Shown here: piece by piece, positions 1 through 5,611 of the stretch
How positions within the stretch are numbered: the first letter of the stretch is position 1
Layout of the letters: the number at the start of each line of letters is the position of its first letter
NCBI GenBank assembly: GCA_902478865.1
Contig: CABSNA010000072.1
Coordinates: 1-6,972 of the forward strand
Direction of reading: 5' to 3'
Source: an uncultured Collinsella sp.
GTDB lineage: Bacteria > Actinomycetota > Coriobacteriia > Coriobacteriales > Coriobacteriaceae
DNA length: 6,972 nt
Notes under the pieces: model-generated
Databases searched by the model: none
The model's input: the letters and a program-made list of their open reading frames with translations, nothing else
Told to the model about the DNA's origin: nothing
Program-made: the position numbers and the translations under genes

Positions 1-42
1 CGCGTAAGATCGTCGGCAGCGTCAGATGTGTATAAGAGACAG
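1..42 (+). other. Nextera adapter and i5 index left on the contig end (artefact)
   Basis: Positions 10-42 match the 33-base Illumina Nextera Read 1 adapter exactly: the primer part TCGTCGGCAGCGTC (10-23) followed by the 19-base Tn5 mosaic end AGATGTGTATAAGAGACAG (24-42). Positions 2-9, GCGTAAGA, match the Nextera i5 index that I know as S517, and base 1 fits the last base of the flow-cell primer. This is library construct that escaped trimming, not chromosome. Genomic sequence begins at 43. Any reading frame running into this stretch, such as the minus-strand frame of the gene at 43-331, has an artificial end. Confidence 0.97.
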
Positions 43-331
43 GAGCGGGCGTGGGCGCCGAAGTGGGTGCGGGCGTAGACGCGGGCGTCGAAACAGGCGG
101 CTGCGCAGGAGTCGGCGCAGATGCGGGCTTAGGCGCAAGTGCGGGATTGGGGCTTGACGGGCGAGCCCCGCCGCCCATGAGTTCGTCGGCGGTCCACGGG
201 CGATCATCCATCACGTCGTCAAGGCTCAGCGAAAACAGGTCGTCTTCACCCTCATCGAACATGCGGTGCACATGTCCACCAATTGCTGGAATCAATCCGC
301 GACCGGTGCATGATGCCTTGCTCAACGCCAT
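43..331 (-). CDS. Hypothetical protein, N-terminal part, with Ala/Pro/Thr-rich tail; truncated by contig end
   Basis: The minus-strand frame starts at ATG 331-329, preceded by a good ribosome binding site (AAAGGGTG), and stays open for 96 codons to the last genomic base. The first ~15 residues (MALSKASCTGRG...) are slightly basic. Residues ~28-50 are strongly acidic (FDEGEDDLF, DDVMDDRPW), and from about residue 57 the chain becomes a Pro/Ala/Ser/Thr low-complexity tail in which proline recurs every two to four residues. There is no signal peptide or membrane segment in the visible part, so a cytoplasmic protein with a flexible linker to a missing C-terminal domain is plausible. I do not recognise the family. 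It lies downstream of the regulator gene on the same strand, 123 bp away, probably with its own promoter. Nothing visible links it to the catabolic cluster. Confidence 0.7.
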
Positions 332-365
332 TCTGTTCCACCCTTTCGAAATACTAATGACATCG

Positions 366-371
366 ATTATA
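366..371 (-). promoter_or_regulatory. Candidate -10 box for the truncated minus-strand gene
   Basis: On the minus strand this reads TATAAT, a perfect -10 hexamer, 34 bp before the ATG at 331. A start site about 7 bp downstream would give a leader near 28 nt. No convincing -35 box is present at 16-18 bp spacing (the best is ACCGAG), and there is no extended TG. The rest of 332-454 holds only weak inverted repeats. Confidence 0.4.
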
Positions 372-454
372 TGGAACTTCCCAAGCGGCTCGGTCTTGGA
401 TTCATGCTTTCCAGAACTCGCGCCCAAAAGGGGAGGGGCAATCCAGGCGAGTGC

Positions 455-1108
455 CTACTTGTCGTCGGCCGCCGCCTTGGCCTCATTGAGGTAGCTATAG
501 AAGCTGTACTTGGAGATGCCAAAGAACTCGCAGGCGCGCTCGCTCGACTTGGAAATGAGGAAGGCGCCGCGACGGTCGAGGTAGCCAATGGCGCGAATGC
601 GCTCATCTTTGGTCATGAGCGCCGCGGGCTTGCCCACAAACTGCTCGCACTCGTGCAGCAGGTCCTCGAGCAGGTCGCCGATGTTCTTGGTAATGGGCTC
701 GGGCTCGGTGTAGCCCGTGCCGCCGGTGCCGGTAAAGGCGTCGAGCGAACGCTCAAAAGCCTTCATAAGCGTAATGTCAAAGTTGATGCCCAAAATGCCG
801 ACGGGCTTGCCCTCATCGTTGCGGATAAAGATGGTCGAGGACTTGAGCAGCTTGCCATCGGCGGTTTTGGTGAGGTACGGCTCGCGGTCGTGCACGTCGG
901 CGGTGCCCTCGTGCATGGATTCAAGCACAATATGGCTGGGGCCGTCACCCAGTTTGCGCCCGCTGACGTGGCCGTTTTCGATCACTACGATGGAGCGGTC
1001 CACGTCCTCGGTCTCCAGGTCGTGGACGACGACTTCGCAGTTGGGGCCAAATTGGAGCGCCAGGCCGTGTGCAAGGCGCTTGTAGAACTCAATCTGTGCG
1101 GGGGTCAT
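455..1108 (-). CDS. YheO/DauR-like PAS-HTH transcriptional regulator
   Basis: This 217-residue protein has the layout of the YheO/DauR family. The N-terminal YheO-type PAS domain (about residues 5-115) carries the family's EVVVHDLE, HVSGRKLGD and PVGILGINFD segments. A linker rich in Gly, Thr and Pro follows (~126-138), and a C-terminal DauR-type helix-turn-helix (~165-212) contains MTKDERIRAIGYLDRRGAFL and ACEFFGISKYSFYSYL. Length is close to the usual ~220-240 residues. The start ATG at 1108 has a strong AGGAAGG (1114-1120) five bases upstream; the stop is TAG. Family members are cytoplasmic regulators, and the namesake DauR represses D-arginine catabolism in Pseudomonas. Here the gene is divergent from dpaL across 277 bp, the usual arrangement for a local regulator that also controls itself. 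I infer that its PAS domain senses a purine- or diaminopropionate-derived intermediate. Whether it represses or activates cannot be read from the sequence. Confidence 0.88.
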   Translation of the reverse strand: MTPAQIEFYKRLAHGLALQFGPNCEVVVHDLETEDVDRSIVVIENGHVSGRKLGDGPSHIVLESMHEGTADVHDREPYLTKTADGKLLKSSTIFIRNDEGKPVGILGINFDITLMKAFERSLDAFTGTGGTGYTEPEPITKNIGDLLEDLLHECEQFVGKPAALMTKDERIRAIGYLDRRGAFLISKSSERACEFFGISKYSFYSYLNEAKAAADDK

Positions 1109-1227
1109 GGGTGCCTTCCTAAAAATTAGTTTGGGCTCACTGTGCCATAAACCCCACTTGTTCGCAAATAACGAAAGCGTCGCTGTGTTATGTGACCGTT
1201 CGGCGGCGAAAAGGTACCGATTACGGC

Positions 1228-1242
1228 AACAAACAATTTGTT
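1228..1242. promoter_or_regulatory. Candidate operator, site 1 (15-bp palindrome)
   Basis: AACAAA-CAA-TTTGTT is a perfect 6-bp inverted repeat around a 3-bp centre. It is repeated almost unchanged at 1279-1293, and both copies are followed by (A/T)GG. The position between the divergent regulator and dpaL, in an AT-rich patch of a GC-rich sequence, fits a dimeric HTH regulator's binding site. Assignment to the YheO-like protein is inferred from proximity. Confidence 0.6.
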
Positions 1243-1270
1243 AGGTTTTCCAATCAAAAAGTGTGATAGA
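1241..1270 (+). promoter_or_regulatory. Tentative dpaL promoter between the two palindromes
   Basis: TTAGGT (1241-1246) and GATAGA (1265-1270) are 18 bp apart, and a TG at 1262-1263 precedes the -10 like an extended element. Both boxes are poor matches (about 3/6), so this is only the best available candidate. If right, the -35 overlaps palindrome 1, palindrome 2 lies just past the start site, and the dpaL leader would be about 110 nt. Confidence 0.25.
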
Positions 1271-1278
1271 ACAGTGCT

Positions 1279-1293
1279 AACAAACTTTTTGTT
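1279..1293. promoter_or_regulatory. Candidate operator, site 2 (15-bp palindrome)
   Basis: AACAAA-CTT-TTTGTT has the same arms and spacer length as site 1 and differs only in two central bases. The centres (1235 and 1286) are 51 bp apart, about five helical turns, so two bound dimers would face the same side of the DNA. This copy also contains a second 5-bp repeat, CAAAC/GTTTG (1281-1295). Confidence 0.6.
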
Positions 1294-1310
1294 TGGCATC
1301 CACATAAAAG

Positions 1311-1339
1311 TTCAGCCGTGTGAATGGGATCGGGCTGAA
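1311..1339 (+). other. Stem-loop in the dpaL leader
   Basis: TTCAGCC (1311-1317) and GGCTGAA (1333-1339) form a perfect 7-bp stem with a 15-nt loop. It lies about 45 bases before the dpaL start in the probable 5' untranslated region. There is no T-run after it, so it is not an intrinsic terminator. I cannot match it to a known riboswitch class. Confidence 0.4.
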
Positions 1340-1365
1340 ACGCGTATGCGGGGGCCGGCAAGAGA

Positions 1366-1380
1366 GAACTTAAGGAGTTC
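1366..1380 (+). promoter_or_regulatory. dpaL ribosome binding site inside a small hairpin
   Basis: The Shine-Dalgarno sequence AAGGAG (1372-1377) is eight bases before the dpaL ATG and fixes that start. It sits in GAACT-TAAGG-AGTTC, a 5-bp inverted repeat with a 5-nt loop, so four SD bases would lie in the loop and two in the stem. The stem is weak and could form by chance. Confidence 0.5.
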
Positions 1381-1385
1381 ACCGT

Positions 1386-2600
1386 ATGGCCGATAAGATC
1401 CAGTGGGCGGGCAACACGATGCCCAAGAGCGATGACAAGCACTTGGGAATCATGAGCCTCGACCACGTGAAGAAGGCCCGCGCCTTCCACCAGTCGTTCC
1501 CCCAGTACACCGTCACTCCGCTTGCCCGCCTGGATGGCCAGGCCGCGCGCCTGGGCCTGTCCAACCTGTGCGTTAAGGACGAGAGCTATCGCTTTGGCCT
1601 CAACGCCTTTAAGGTCCTGGGCGGTTCGTTTGCCATGGCCAACTACATTGCCGACGAGACCGGCAAGGACGTTGCCGAGTGCACCTTCGATTACCTGACC
1701 TCCGATCAGCTTGCCAAGGACTTTGGCCAGGCCACCTTCTTTACCGCCACCGACGGCAACCATGGCCGCGGCGTGGCATGGGCTGCCAACAAGCTGGGCC
1801 AGAAGGCCGTCGTGCACATGCCCAAGGGTTCCACCAAGCCACGCTTCGATAACATCGCCGCCGAGGGCGCCACGGTGACCATCGAAGAGGTCAACTACGA
1901 CGAGTGCGTGCGCATGGCCGCCGCCGAGGCCGATGCCTGCGAGCGCGGCGTCATCGTTCAGGACACCGCCTGGGAGGGCTACGAGAAGATCCCGTCCTGG
2001 ATCATGGAGGGCTACGGCACCATGGCTTCCGAGGCTGCCGAGCAGCTGCGCGAGATGGCCATCAACCGCCCGACGCACGTGTTTGTCCAGGCTGGCGTGG
2101 GTTCGCTCGCCGGCGCCGTGGTGGGCTATTTCACCAACCTGTATCCCGATAACCCGCCCACCTTCGTCGTGGTCGAGTGCGCGCCTGCCGCCTGCCTGTA
2201 CAAGGGCGCTGCCGCCGGCGACGGCGACCCGCGCATCGTGGACGGCGACATGCCCTCCATCATGGCCGGCCTGTGCTGCGGCGAGCCCAACATTCTGGGC
2301 TGGGATATCCTACGCAACCACACCACCGCCTTCGTGTCCTGCCCCGACTGGGTCACCGCTCGCGGCATGCGCACCCTGGGCGCCCCCGAGAAGGGCGACC
2401 CGCGCGTCATCTCCGGCGAGTCCGGCGCGGTGACCACCGGCCTGGTCGAGACCCTCATGCTCGATCCCGAGTACGCCGAGCTCAAGGAGCTCATCGGCCT
2501 GGACAAGACGAGCTCCGTGCTCTGCTTCTCCACGGAAGGTGACACGGACCCCGACCAGTATCGCCGCATCGTCTGGGAAGGCGAATACCCCACTTGCTAA
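1386..2600 (+). CDS. dpaL: Diaminopropionate ammonia-lyase
   Basis: Cytoplasmic PLP enzyme (EC 4.3.1.15; YgeX in E. coli) that converts 2,3-diaminopropionate to pyruvate and two ammonia. The 404-residue product matches the family length (~400) and is a fold-type II PLP enzyme. The Schiff-base lysine is expected at Lys76 in FGLNAFKVLGGS. ATDGNHGRGVAW (121-132) is the Asn-containing PLP-contact segment; its Asp123, together with Asp193 in VQDTAWEGY, corresponds to the two catalytic aspartates known in the E. coli enzyme. The Gly-rich phosphate loop is AGVGSLAGAV (236-245). All expected residues are present and the frame is intact. It is the first gene of the plus-strand cluster, divergent from the YheO-like regulator and probably under the palindromes at 1228-1293. 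Codons are strongly biased to C/G-ending forms, suggesting high expression. In this context the substrate would come from the ureido and carbamoyl removal steps of YgeY and YgeW. Confidence 0.96.
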   Translation: MADKIQWAGNTMPKSDDKHLGIMSLDHVKKARAFHQSFPQYTVTPLARLDGQAARLGLSNLCVKDESYRFGLNAFKVLGGSFAMANYIADETGKDVAECTFDYLTSDQLAKDFGQATFFTATDGNHGRGVAWAANKLGQKAVVHMPKGSTKPRFDNIAAEGATVTIEEVNYDECVRMAAAEADACERGVIVQDTAWEGYEKIPSWIMEGYGTMASEAAEQLREMAINRPTHVFVQAGVGSLAGAVVGYFTNLYPDNPPTFVVVECAPAACLYKGAAAGDGDPRIVDGDMPSIMAGLCCGEPNILGWDILRNHTTAFVSCPDWVTARGMRTLGAPEKGDPRVISGESGAVTTGLVETLMLDPEYAELKELIGLDKTSSVLCFSTEGDTDPDQYRRIVWEGEYPTC

Positions 2601-2605
2601 TACTG

Positions 2606-2632
2606 GGCGGAGTAAATAGGTATCGCTCCGCC
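2606..2632 (+). other. Intercistronic stem-loop between dpaL and ygeY
   Basis: GGCGGAG (2606-2612) pairs with CTCCGCC (2626-2632), a perfect 7-bp GC-rich stem with a 13-nt loop, six bases after the dpaL stop. No T-tract follows, so full termination is unlikely. A role in 3'-end protection or in setting the dpaL to ygeY ratio is inferred. The 72-bp gap otherwise holds only the ygeY ribosome binding site. Confidence 0.5.
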
Positions 2633-2672
2633 ACCTCACAGGTAGATCCCTTCGTTTGAAAGGTTATGAACA

Positions 2673-4058
2673 ATGGCTAAAGAACTCGATTTCGACGCTA
2701 TCAAGGCTGCTGCTGAGTCCCATCGTGCTGATATGACTCGCTTCCTGCGCGCCATGATCTCTCACCCCTCTGAGTCCTGCGAGGAGGGTGAGGTTGTCGC
2801 CTGCATCAAGGCCGAGATGGAGAGCCTCGGCTATGACGAGGTCAAGGTCGATGGCTTGGGTAACGTCATGGGCTTTATGGGCGAGGGCGACAAGATCATC
2901 GCCATCGACTCTCACATCGACACCGTCGGCATCGGCAACATCGAGAACTGGGATGCCGATCCCTATGAGGGCTACGAGACCGACGAGATCATCTACGGCC
3001 GCGGCGGCTCCGACCAGGAGGGTGGCATGGCTTCTGCTACCTATGCTGCCAAGATGATGAAGGACATGGGCCTCATCCCCGAGGGCTACAAGATCATGGT
3101 CGTCGGCACCGTCCAGGAAGAGGACTGCGACGGCATGTGCTGGCAGTACATCTACAACAAGGACGGCATTAAGCCCGAGTTCGTCATTTCCACCGAGCCC
3201 ACCGACGGCGGCATCTATCGCGGTCACCGCGGCCGCATGGAGATCCGCGTCGACGTTCACGGCACCTCCTGCCACGGTTCCGCTCCCGACCGCGGCGACA
3301 ACGCCATCTACAAGATGGCCGACATCATCGCCGACGTCCGCGCCCTCAACAACAACGGCTGCGACGAGTCGACCGACATCAAGGGCCTCGTCAAGATGCT
3401 CGACCCTAAGTACAACCCCGAGTACTTCGAGGACGCCCGCTTCCTGGGCCGCGGCACCTGCACCGTCAGCCAGATCTTCTACACCAGCCCCAGCCGCTGC
3501 GCTGTCGCTGACTCCTGCGCCATCTCCATCGACCGTCGTATGACCGCCGGTGAGACCTGGGAGTCTTGCCTGGACGAGATCCGCAACCTGCCGGCCGCCA
3601 AGAAGTACGGCGACGACGTGAAGGTCTCCATGTACATGTACGACCGTCCGTCCTGGACCGGCGAGGTTTACGAGACCGAGGCTTACTTCCCCACGTGGAT
3701 CAACAAGGAGACCGCTCCGCACGTCAAGGCCCTCGTCGACGCCCACAAGGCCATGTTCGGTGACGAGCGCATCGGCTGCGAGCCCAGCATGGACAAGCGC
3801 ACCGGTCGTCCGCTGTGCGACAAGTGGACCTTCTCCACGAACTGCGTTTCCATCCAGGGCCGCTATGGCATCCCCTGCGTCGGCTTTGGCCCGGGTGCCG
3901 AGTCTCAGGCTCACGCTCCCAACGAGGTCACCTACAAGGACGACCTGGTCACCGCTGCCGCCATGTATGTGGCTGCCCTGAACCTCTACGATCCGAGCCA
4001 GGCCGATGGCGACGCCACCGTGTTCCGCGCCGGTCTGACCAACAACAAGATCGATTAG
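2673..4058 (+). CDS. ygeY: YgeY family M20-type metallohydrolase
   Basis: A 461-residue M20/ArgE-DapE-type amidohydrolase of the YgeY group, named 'selenium metabolism-linked' because of its genomic co-occurrence with selenium genes. Metal-site residues are all visible: His81 and Asp83 in IDSHIDTVG, Asp114 in GRGGSDQEGG, the catalytic/metal pair Glu149-Glu150 in VQEEDCDG, Glu175 in STEPTD and His414 in SQAHAPNE. His201 in the dimerisation domain (HGSAPDRGDN) is the usual M20 lid-domain histidine. Two metal ions, probably zinc, are expected; the protein is cytoplasmic with no signal peptide. The start ATG has GAAAGG (2658-2663) nine bases upstream. It lies 72 bp after dpaL and likely shares its transcript. 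The family is thought to hydrolyse a ureido or carbamoyl amide on the way to diaminopropionate; the exact substrate is my inference. Codon bias is extreme, with a single AAA lysine codon seen near the start. Its stop codon is embedded in a 12-bp inverted repeat. Confidence 0.94.
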   Translation: MAKELDFDAIKAAAESHRADMTRFLRAMISHPSESCEEGEVVACIKAEMESLGYDEVKVDGLGNVMGFMGEGDKIIAIDSHIDTVGIGNIENWDADPYEGYETDEIIYGRGGSDQEGGMASATYAAKMMKDMGLIPEGYKIMVVGTVQEEDCDGMCWQYIYNKDGIKPEFVISTEPTDGGIYRGHRGRMEIRVDVHGTSCHGSAPDRGDNAIYKMADIIADVRALNNNGCDESTDIKGLVKMLDPKYNPEYFEDARFLGRGTCTVSQIFYTSPSRCAVADSCAISIDRRMTAGETWESCLDEIRNLPAAKKYGDDVKVSMYMYDRPSWTGEVYETEAYFPTWINKETAPHVKALVDAHKAMFGDERIGCEPSMDKRTGRPLCDKWTFSTNCVSIQGRYGIPCVGFGPGAESQAHAPNEVTYKDDLVTAAAMYVAALNLYDPSQADGDATVFRAGLTNNKID

Positions 4059-4079
4059 TCCCATTCCTCGATCTTGTTG
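4043..4079 (+). repeat. 12-bp perfect inverted repeat spanning the ygeY stop codon
   Basis: CAACAAGATCGA (4043-4054) and TCGATCTTGTTG (4068-4079) are exact reverse complements around a 13-nt loop that contains the TAG stop (4056-4058). The left arm encodes the last residues of YgeY. A second hairpin begins two bases later. There is no T-tract, so the pair looks like an RNA-level 3' structure (stabiliser or partial terminator) more than a classical terminator. Confidence 0.75.
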
Positions 4080-4080
4080 A

Positions 4081-4105
4081 GCCGGGGGCCGCTCGTGTCC
4101 CCGGC
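4081..4105 (+). other. Second strong hairpin after ygeY
   Basis: GCCGGGGGC (4081-4089) pairs with GTCCCCGGC (4097-4105): nine pairs including one G-U, with a 7-nt loop. It directly follows the inverted repeat at 4043-4079. The next bases, ATCCCCTG, are not a U-tract, so Rho-independent termination would be inefficient at best. Confidence 0.6.
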
Positions 4106-4113
4106 ATCCCCTG

Positions 4114-4141
4114 TTGACTCGGGGCCCGCGGTCGTTATCTC
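4114..4141 (+). promoter_or_regulatory. Possible internal promoter ahead of ygeW
   Basis: TTGACT (4114-4119) matches the -35 consensus at five of six bases. TATCTC (4136-4141), 16 bp downstream, is a weak -10. Its place after two hairpins and within the unusually long 201-bp gap before ygeW makes a separate promoter reasonable. The evidence is limited to this one hexamer. Confidence 0.3.
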
Positions 4142-4176
4142 CCATGCTTCCTCAACGGTGGCGGGTCCTCGTCATA

Positions 4177-4216
4177 GTGCTCTGCATGTTCTAGCCACAC
4201 GCGCATGCCGGAGCAC
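4177..4216 (+). other. Stem-loop in the ygeW leader
   Basis: GTGCTC (4177-4182) pairs with GAGCAC (4211-4216), and after a small internal bulge GCATG (4184-4188) pairs with CATGC (4204-4208), giving 11 pairs and a 15-nt loop. It ends 30 bases before the ygeW Shine-Dalgarno sequence. No T-run follows. Function is unknown. Confidence 0.45.
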
Positions 4217-4259
4217 GTCTACTCATTGCGATCGTTTCACCTTTAGAAAGGACATTTAC

Positions 4260-5462
4260 ATGGACGTCAAGTTTACCGAGCTCGTCGAGCAGCTGAACGG
4301 CCTCGATTTTAAGGGTATGTACGGCAGCGACTTCCTGCACACCTGGGACAAGACCACCGATGAGCTCAAGGCGCTCTACATCGTCGCCGACGCCCTGCGC
4401 GAGCTGCGCGAGAACAACGTTTCGTCCAAGATCTTCGACTCGGGCCTGGCCGTCTCCCTGTTCCGTGACAACTCCACCCGTACGCGCTTCTCCTTCTCTA
4501 AGGCCGCCAACCTGCTCGGCCTTGAGCTGCAGGACCTGGACGAGAAGAAGTCCCAGATCGCTCACGGCGAGACCGTCCGCGAGACCGCTACCATGATCTC
4601 CTTCATGGCCGACGTCATCGGCATCCGCGATGACATGTACATCGGCAAGGGCGACGCCTACATGGCCGAGGTCTCCGAGTCTGTCCAGCAGGCTTACGAG
4701 GACGGCGTTCTGGATCACCGTCCCACGCTCATCTCCCTGCAGTCCGACTCCGATCACCCCACGCAGTCCTCTGCCGACATGCTCTACCTCATCAACGAGT
4801 TTGGCGGCCTCGAGAACCTCAAGGGCAAGAAGGTTGCCGTCACCTGGGCTTATTCGCCCTCTTACGGCAAGCCGCTGTCCTGCCCGCAGTCGCTGATCAG
4901 CCTGCTGCCCCGCTTTGGCATGGACGTCACCCTGGCCCACCCCGAGGGCTACGACCTCATGCCTGAGGTCGTCGAGCGCGCCAAGGGTTATGCCGCCGAG
5001 TCCGGCACCACCTTTAAGCAGGTCAACACTATGGCCGAGGCCTTCGAGGGCGCCGACATCGTGATCCCCAAGAGCTGGGCTCCGTTTGCCGCCATGGAGA
5101 AGCGCACCAACCTGTACGCCGAGGGCGACGACGCCGGCATCGCCGCGCTCGAGAAGGAGCTGCTCGCCCAGAACGCCACCCATCAGGACTGGTGCTCCAC
5201 GACCGAGCTCATGAAGAAGACTGCCAACGGCCAGGACACCATCTTTATGCACCCGCTGCCCGCCGACATCTCCGGTGTCTCCTGCGAGCACGGCGAGGTT
5301 AACGCCGACGTCTTCGACATGCACCGCGTGGGCATGTACAAGGAGGCCAGCTACAAGCCGTACGCCATCGCAGCCATGATGTTCCTGCAGAAGGTTGCCG
5401 ATCCCGCCGCTACCCTCAAGGCCCTCGACGAGCGCAACACCGCCCGTTGGCTCCAGGCCTAA
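4260..5462 (+). CDS. ygeW: YgeW-type knotted catabolic carbamoyltransferase
   Basis: A 400-residue protein (E. coli YgeW is 396) of the aspartate/ornithine carbamoyltransferase superfamily. The carbamoyl-phosphate loop is STRT (72-75) within FRDNSTRTRFSF; the other signatures are HPTQ (166-169) and MHPLPAD (330-336). The length and the QSDSDHPTQSSADML and SPSYGKPLSCP segments fit the YgeW group, described as a knotted ancestral catabolic transcarbamylase. It probably runs in the phosphorolytic direction, releasing carbamoyl phosphate from a ureido intermediate, which a carbamate kinase (not seen here) could use to make ATP. The exact substrate is inferred. The start is ATG 4260, with AAAGGA (4247-4252) seven bases upstream; an in-frame TTG at 4074 would add 62 residues encoded by hairpin sequence and is not credible. 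Codon bias matches ygeY. The gene lies 201 bp after ygeY and is followed by an intrinsic terminator. Confidence 0.94.
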   Translation: MDVKFTELVEQLNGLDFKGMYGSDFLHTWDKTTDELKALYIVADALRELRENNVSSKIFDSGLAVSLFRDNSTRTRFSFSKAANLLGLELQDLDEKKSQIAHGETVRETATMISFMADVIGIRDDMYIGKGDAYMAEVSESVQQAYEDGVLDHRPTLISLQSDSDHPTQSSADMLYLINEFGGLENLKGKKVAVTWAYSPSYGKPLSCPQSLISLLPRFGMDVTLAHPEGYDLMPEVVERAKGYAAESGTTFKQVNTMAEAFEGADIVIPKSWAPFAAMEKRTNLYAEGDDAGIAALEKELLAQNATHQDWCSTTELMKKTANGQDTIFMHPLPADISGVSCEHGEVNADVFDMHRVGMYKEASYKPYAIAAMMFLQKVADPAATLKALDERNTARWLQA

Positions 5463-5486
5463 AGCCGGGTTGAGGTAAGCCATGTA

Positions 5487-5524
5487 AAGGGGGCGCTCTG
5501 CCAACCGGCGGGGTGCCCCTTTTT
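5487..5524 (+). terminator. Intrinsic terminator after ygeW
   Basis: The arms at 5487-5502 and 5507-5522 pair along 16 bases (several G-U pairs) around the tetraloop AACC (5503-5506), and the 3' arm runs into TTTTT (5520-5524). This is a textbook Rho-independent terminator 24 bp after the ygeW stop. It ends the dpaL-ygeY-ygeW transcript or reduces read-through into mocA. Confidence 0.9.
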
Positions 5525-5528
5525 GCAT

Positions 5529-5570
5529 CGCGGGCGTGCGGGATAAGCGCTTTCGATGTAGATGCCCGCG
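5529..5570 (+). other. 7-bp inverted repeat in the mocA leader
   Basis: CGCGGGC (5529-5535) and GCCCGCG (5564-5570) are exact reverse complements separated by 28 nt. The repeat lies between the ygeW terminator and the mocA ribosome binding site. I see no convincing -35/-10 pair in 5525-5600, so the source of mocA transcription (a hidden promoter or terminator read-through) is unresolved. Confidence 0.3.
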
Positions 5571-5611
5571 GCGCGAGTTATGGGTACGATGGTTTCAGGG
5601 GAGGTATCACC

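Noticed and set aside
416..452. Possible terminator after the regulator gene (ACTCGC/GCGAGT with inner CCC-AAAA-GGG)
   Set aside because: Only 6 bp with a 25-nt loop, and no U-tract on the minus strand.
51..494. Plus-strand open frame of 147 codons with a Gly/Ala-rich N-terminus
   Set aside because: Its start is the mirror of the Pro/Ala-coding minus strand; the minus-strand frame has the better start context and composition.
371..1129. Plus-strand open frame of 252 codons over the regulator gene
   Set aside because: Antisense to the YheO-like gene, which has recognisable domains, a good ribosome binding site and the right length; this frame has no family features.
1161..1175. Third operator-like repeat, TTCG-N7-CGAA, near the regulator start
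   Set aside because: Different arms and spacing from the twin palindromes; a 4-bp repeat is expected by chance.
1109..1385. Purine, xanthine or molybdenum-cofactor riboswitch upstream of dpaL
   Set aside because: I could not identify the conserved core of any known class; only short unassigned stems are present.
2664..4145. Minus-strand open frame of 493 codons antisense to ygeY
   Set aside because: Val/Gly/Ala/Leu/Asp-rich shadow of a strongly biased GC-rich gene; the plus-strand ygeY has full family motifs. Similar shadows at 1254-2078, 4191-5528 and 5459-6949 (minus) are rejected for the same reason.
2673..5462. Selenocysteine (in-frame TGA) in ygeY or ygeW because of the selenium label
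   Set aside because: Both frames are uninterrupted with standard residues at the active sites; the label reflects genome co-occurrence.
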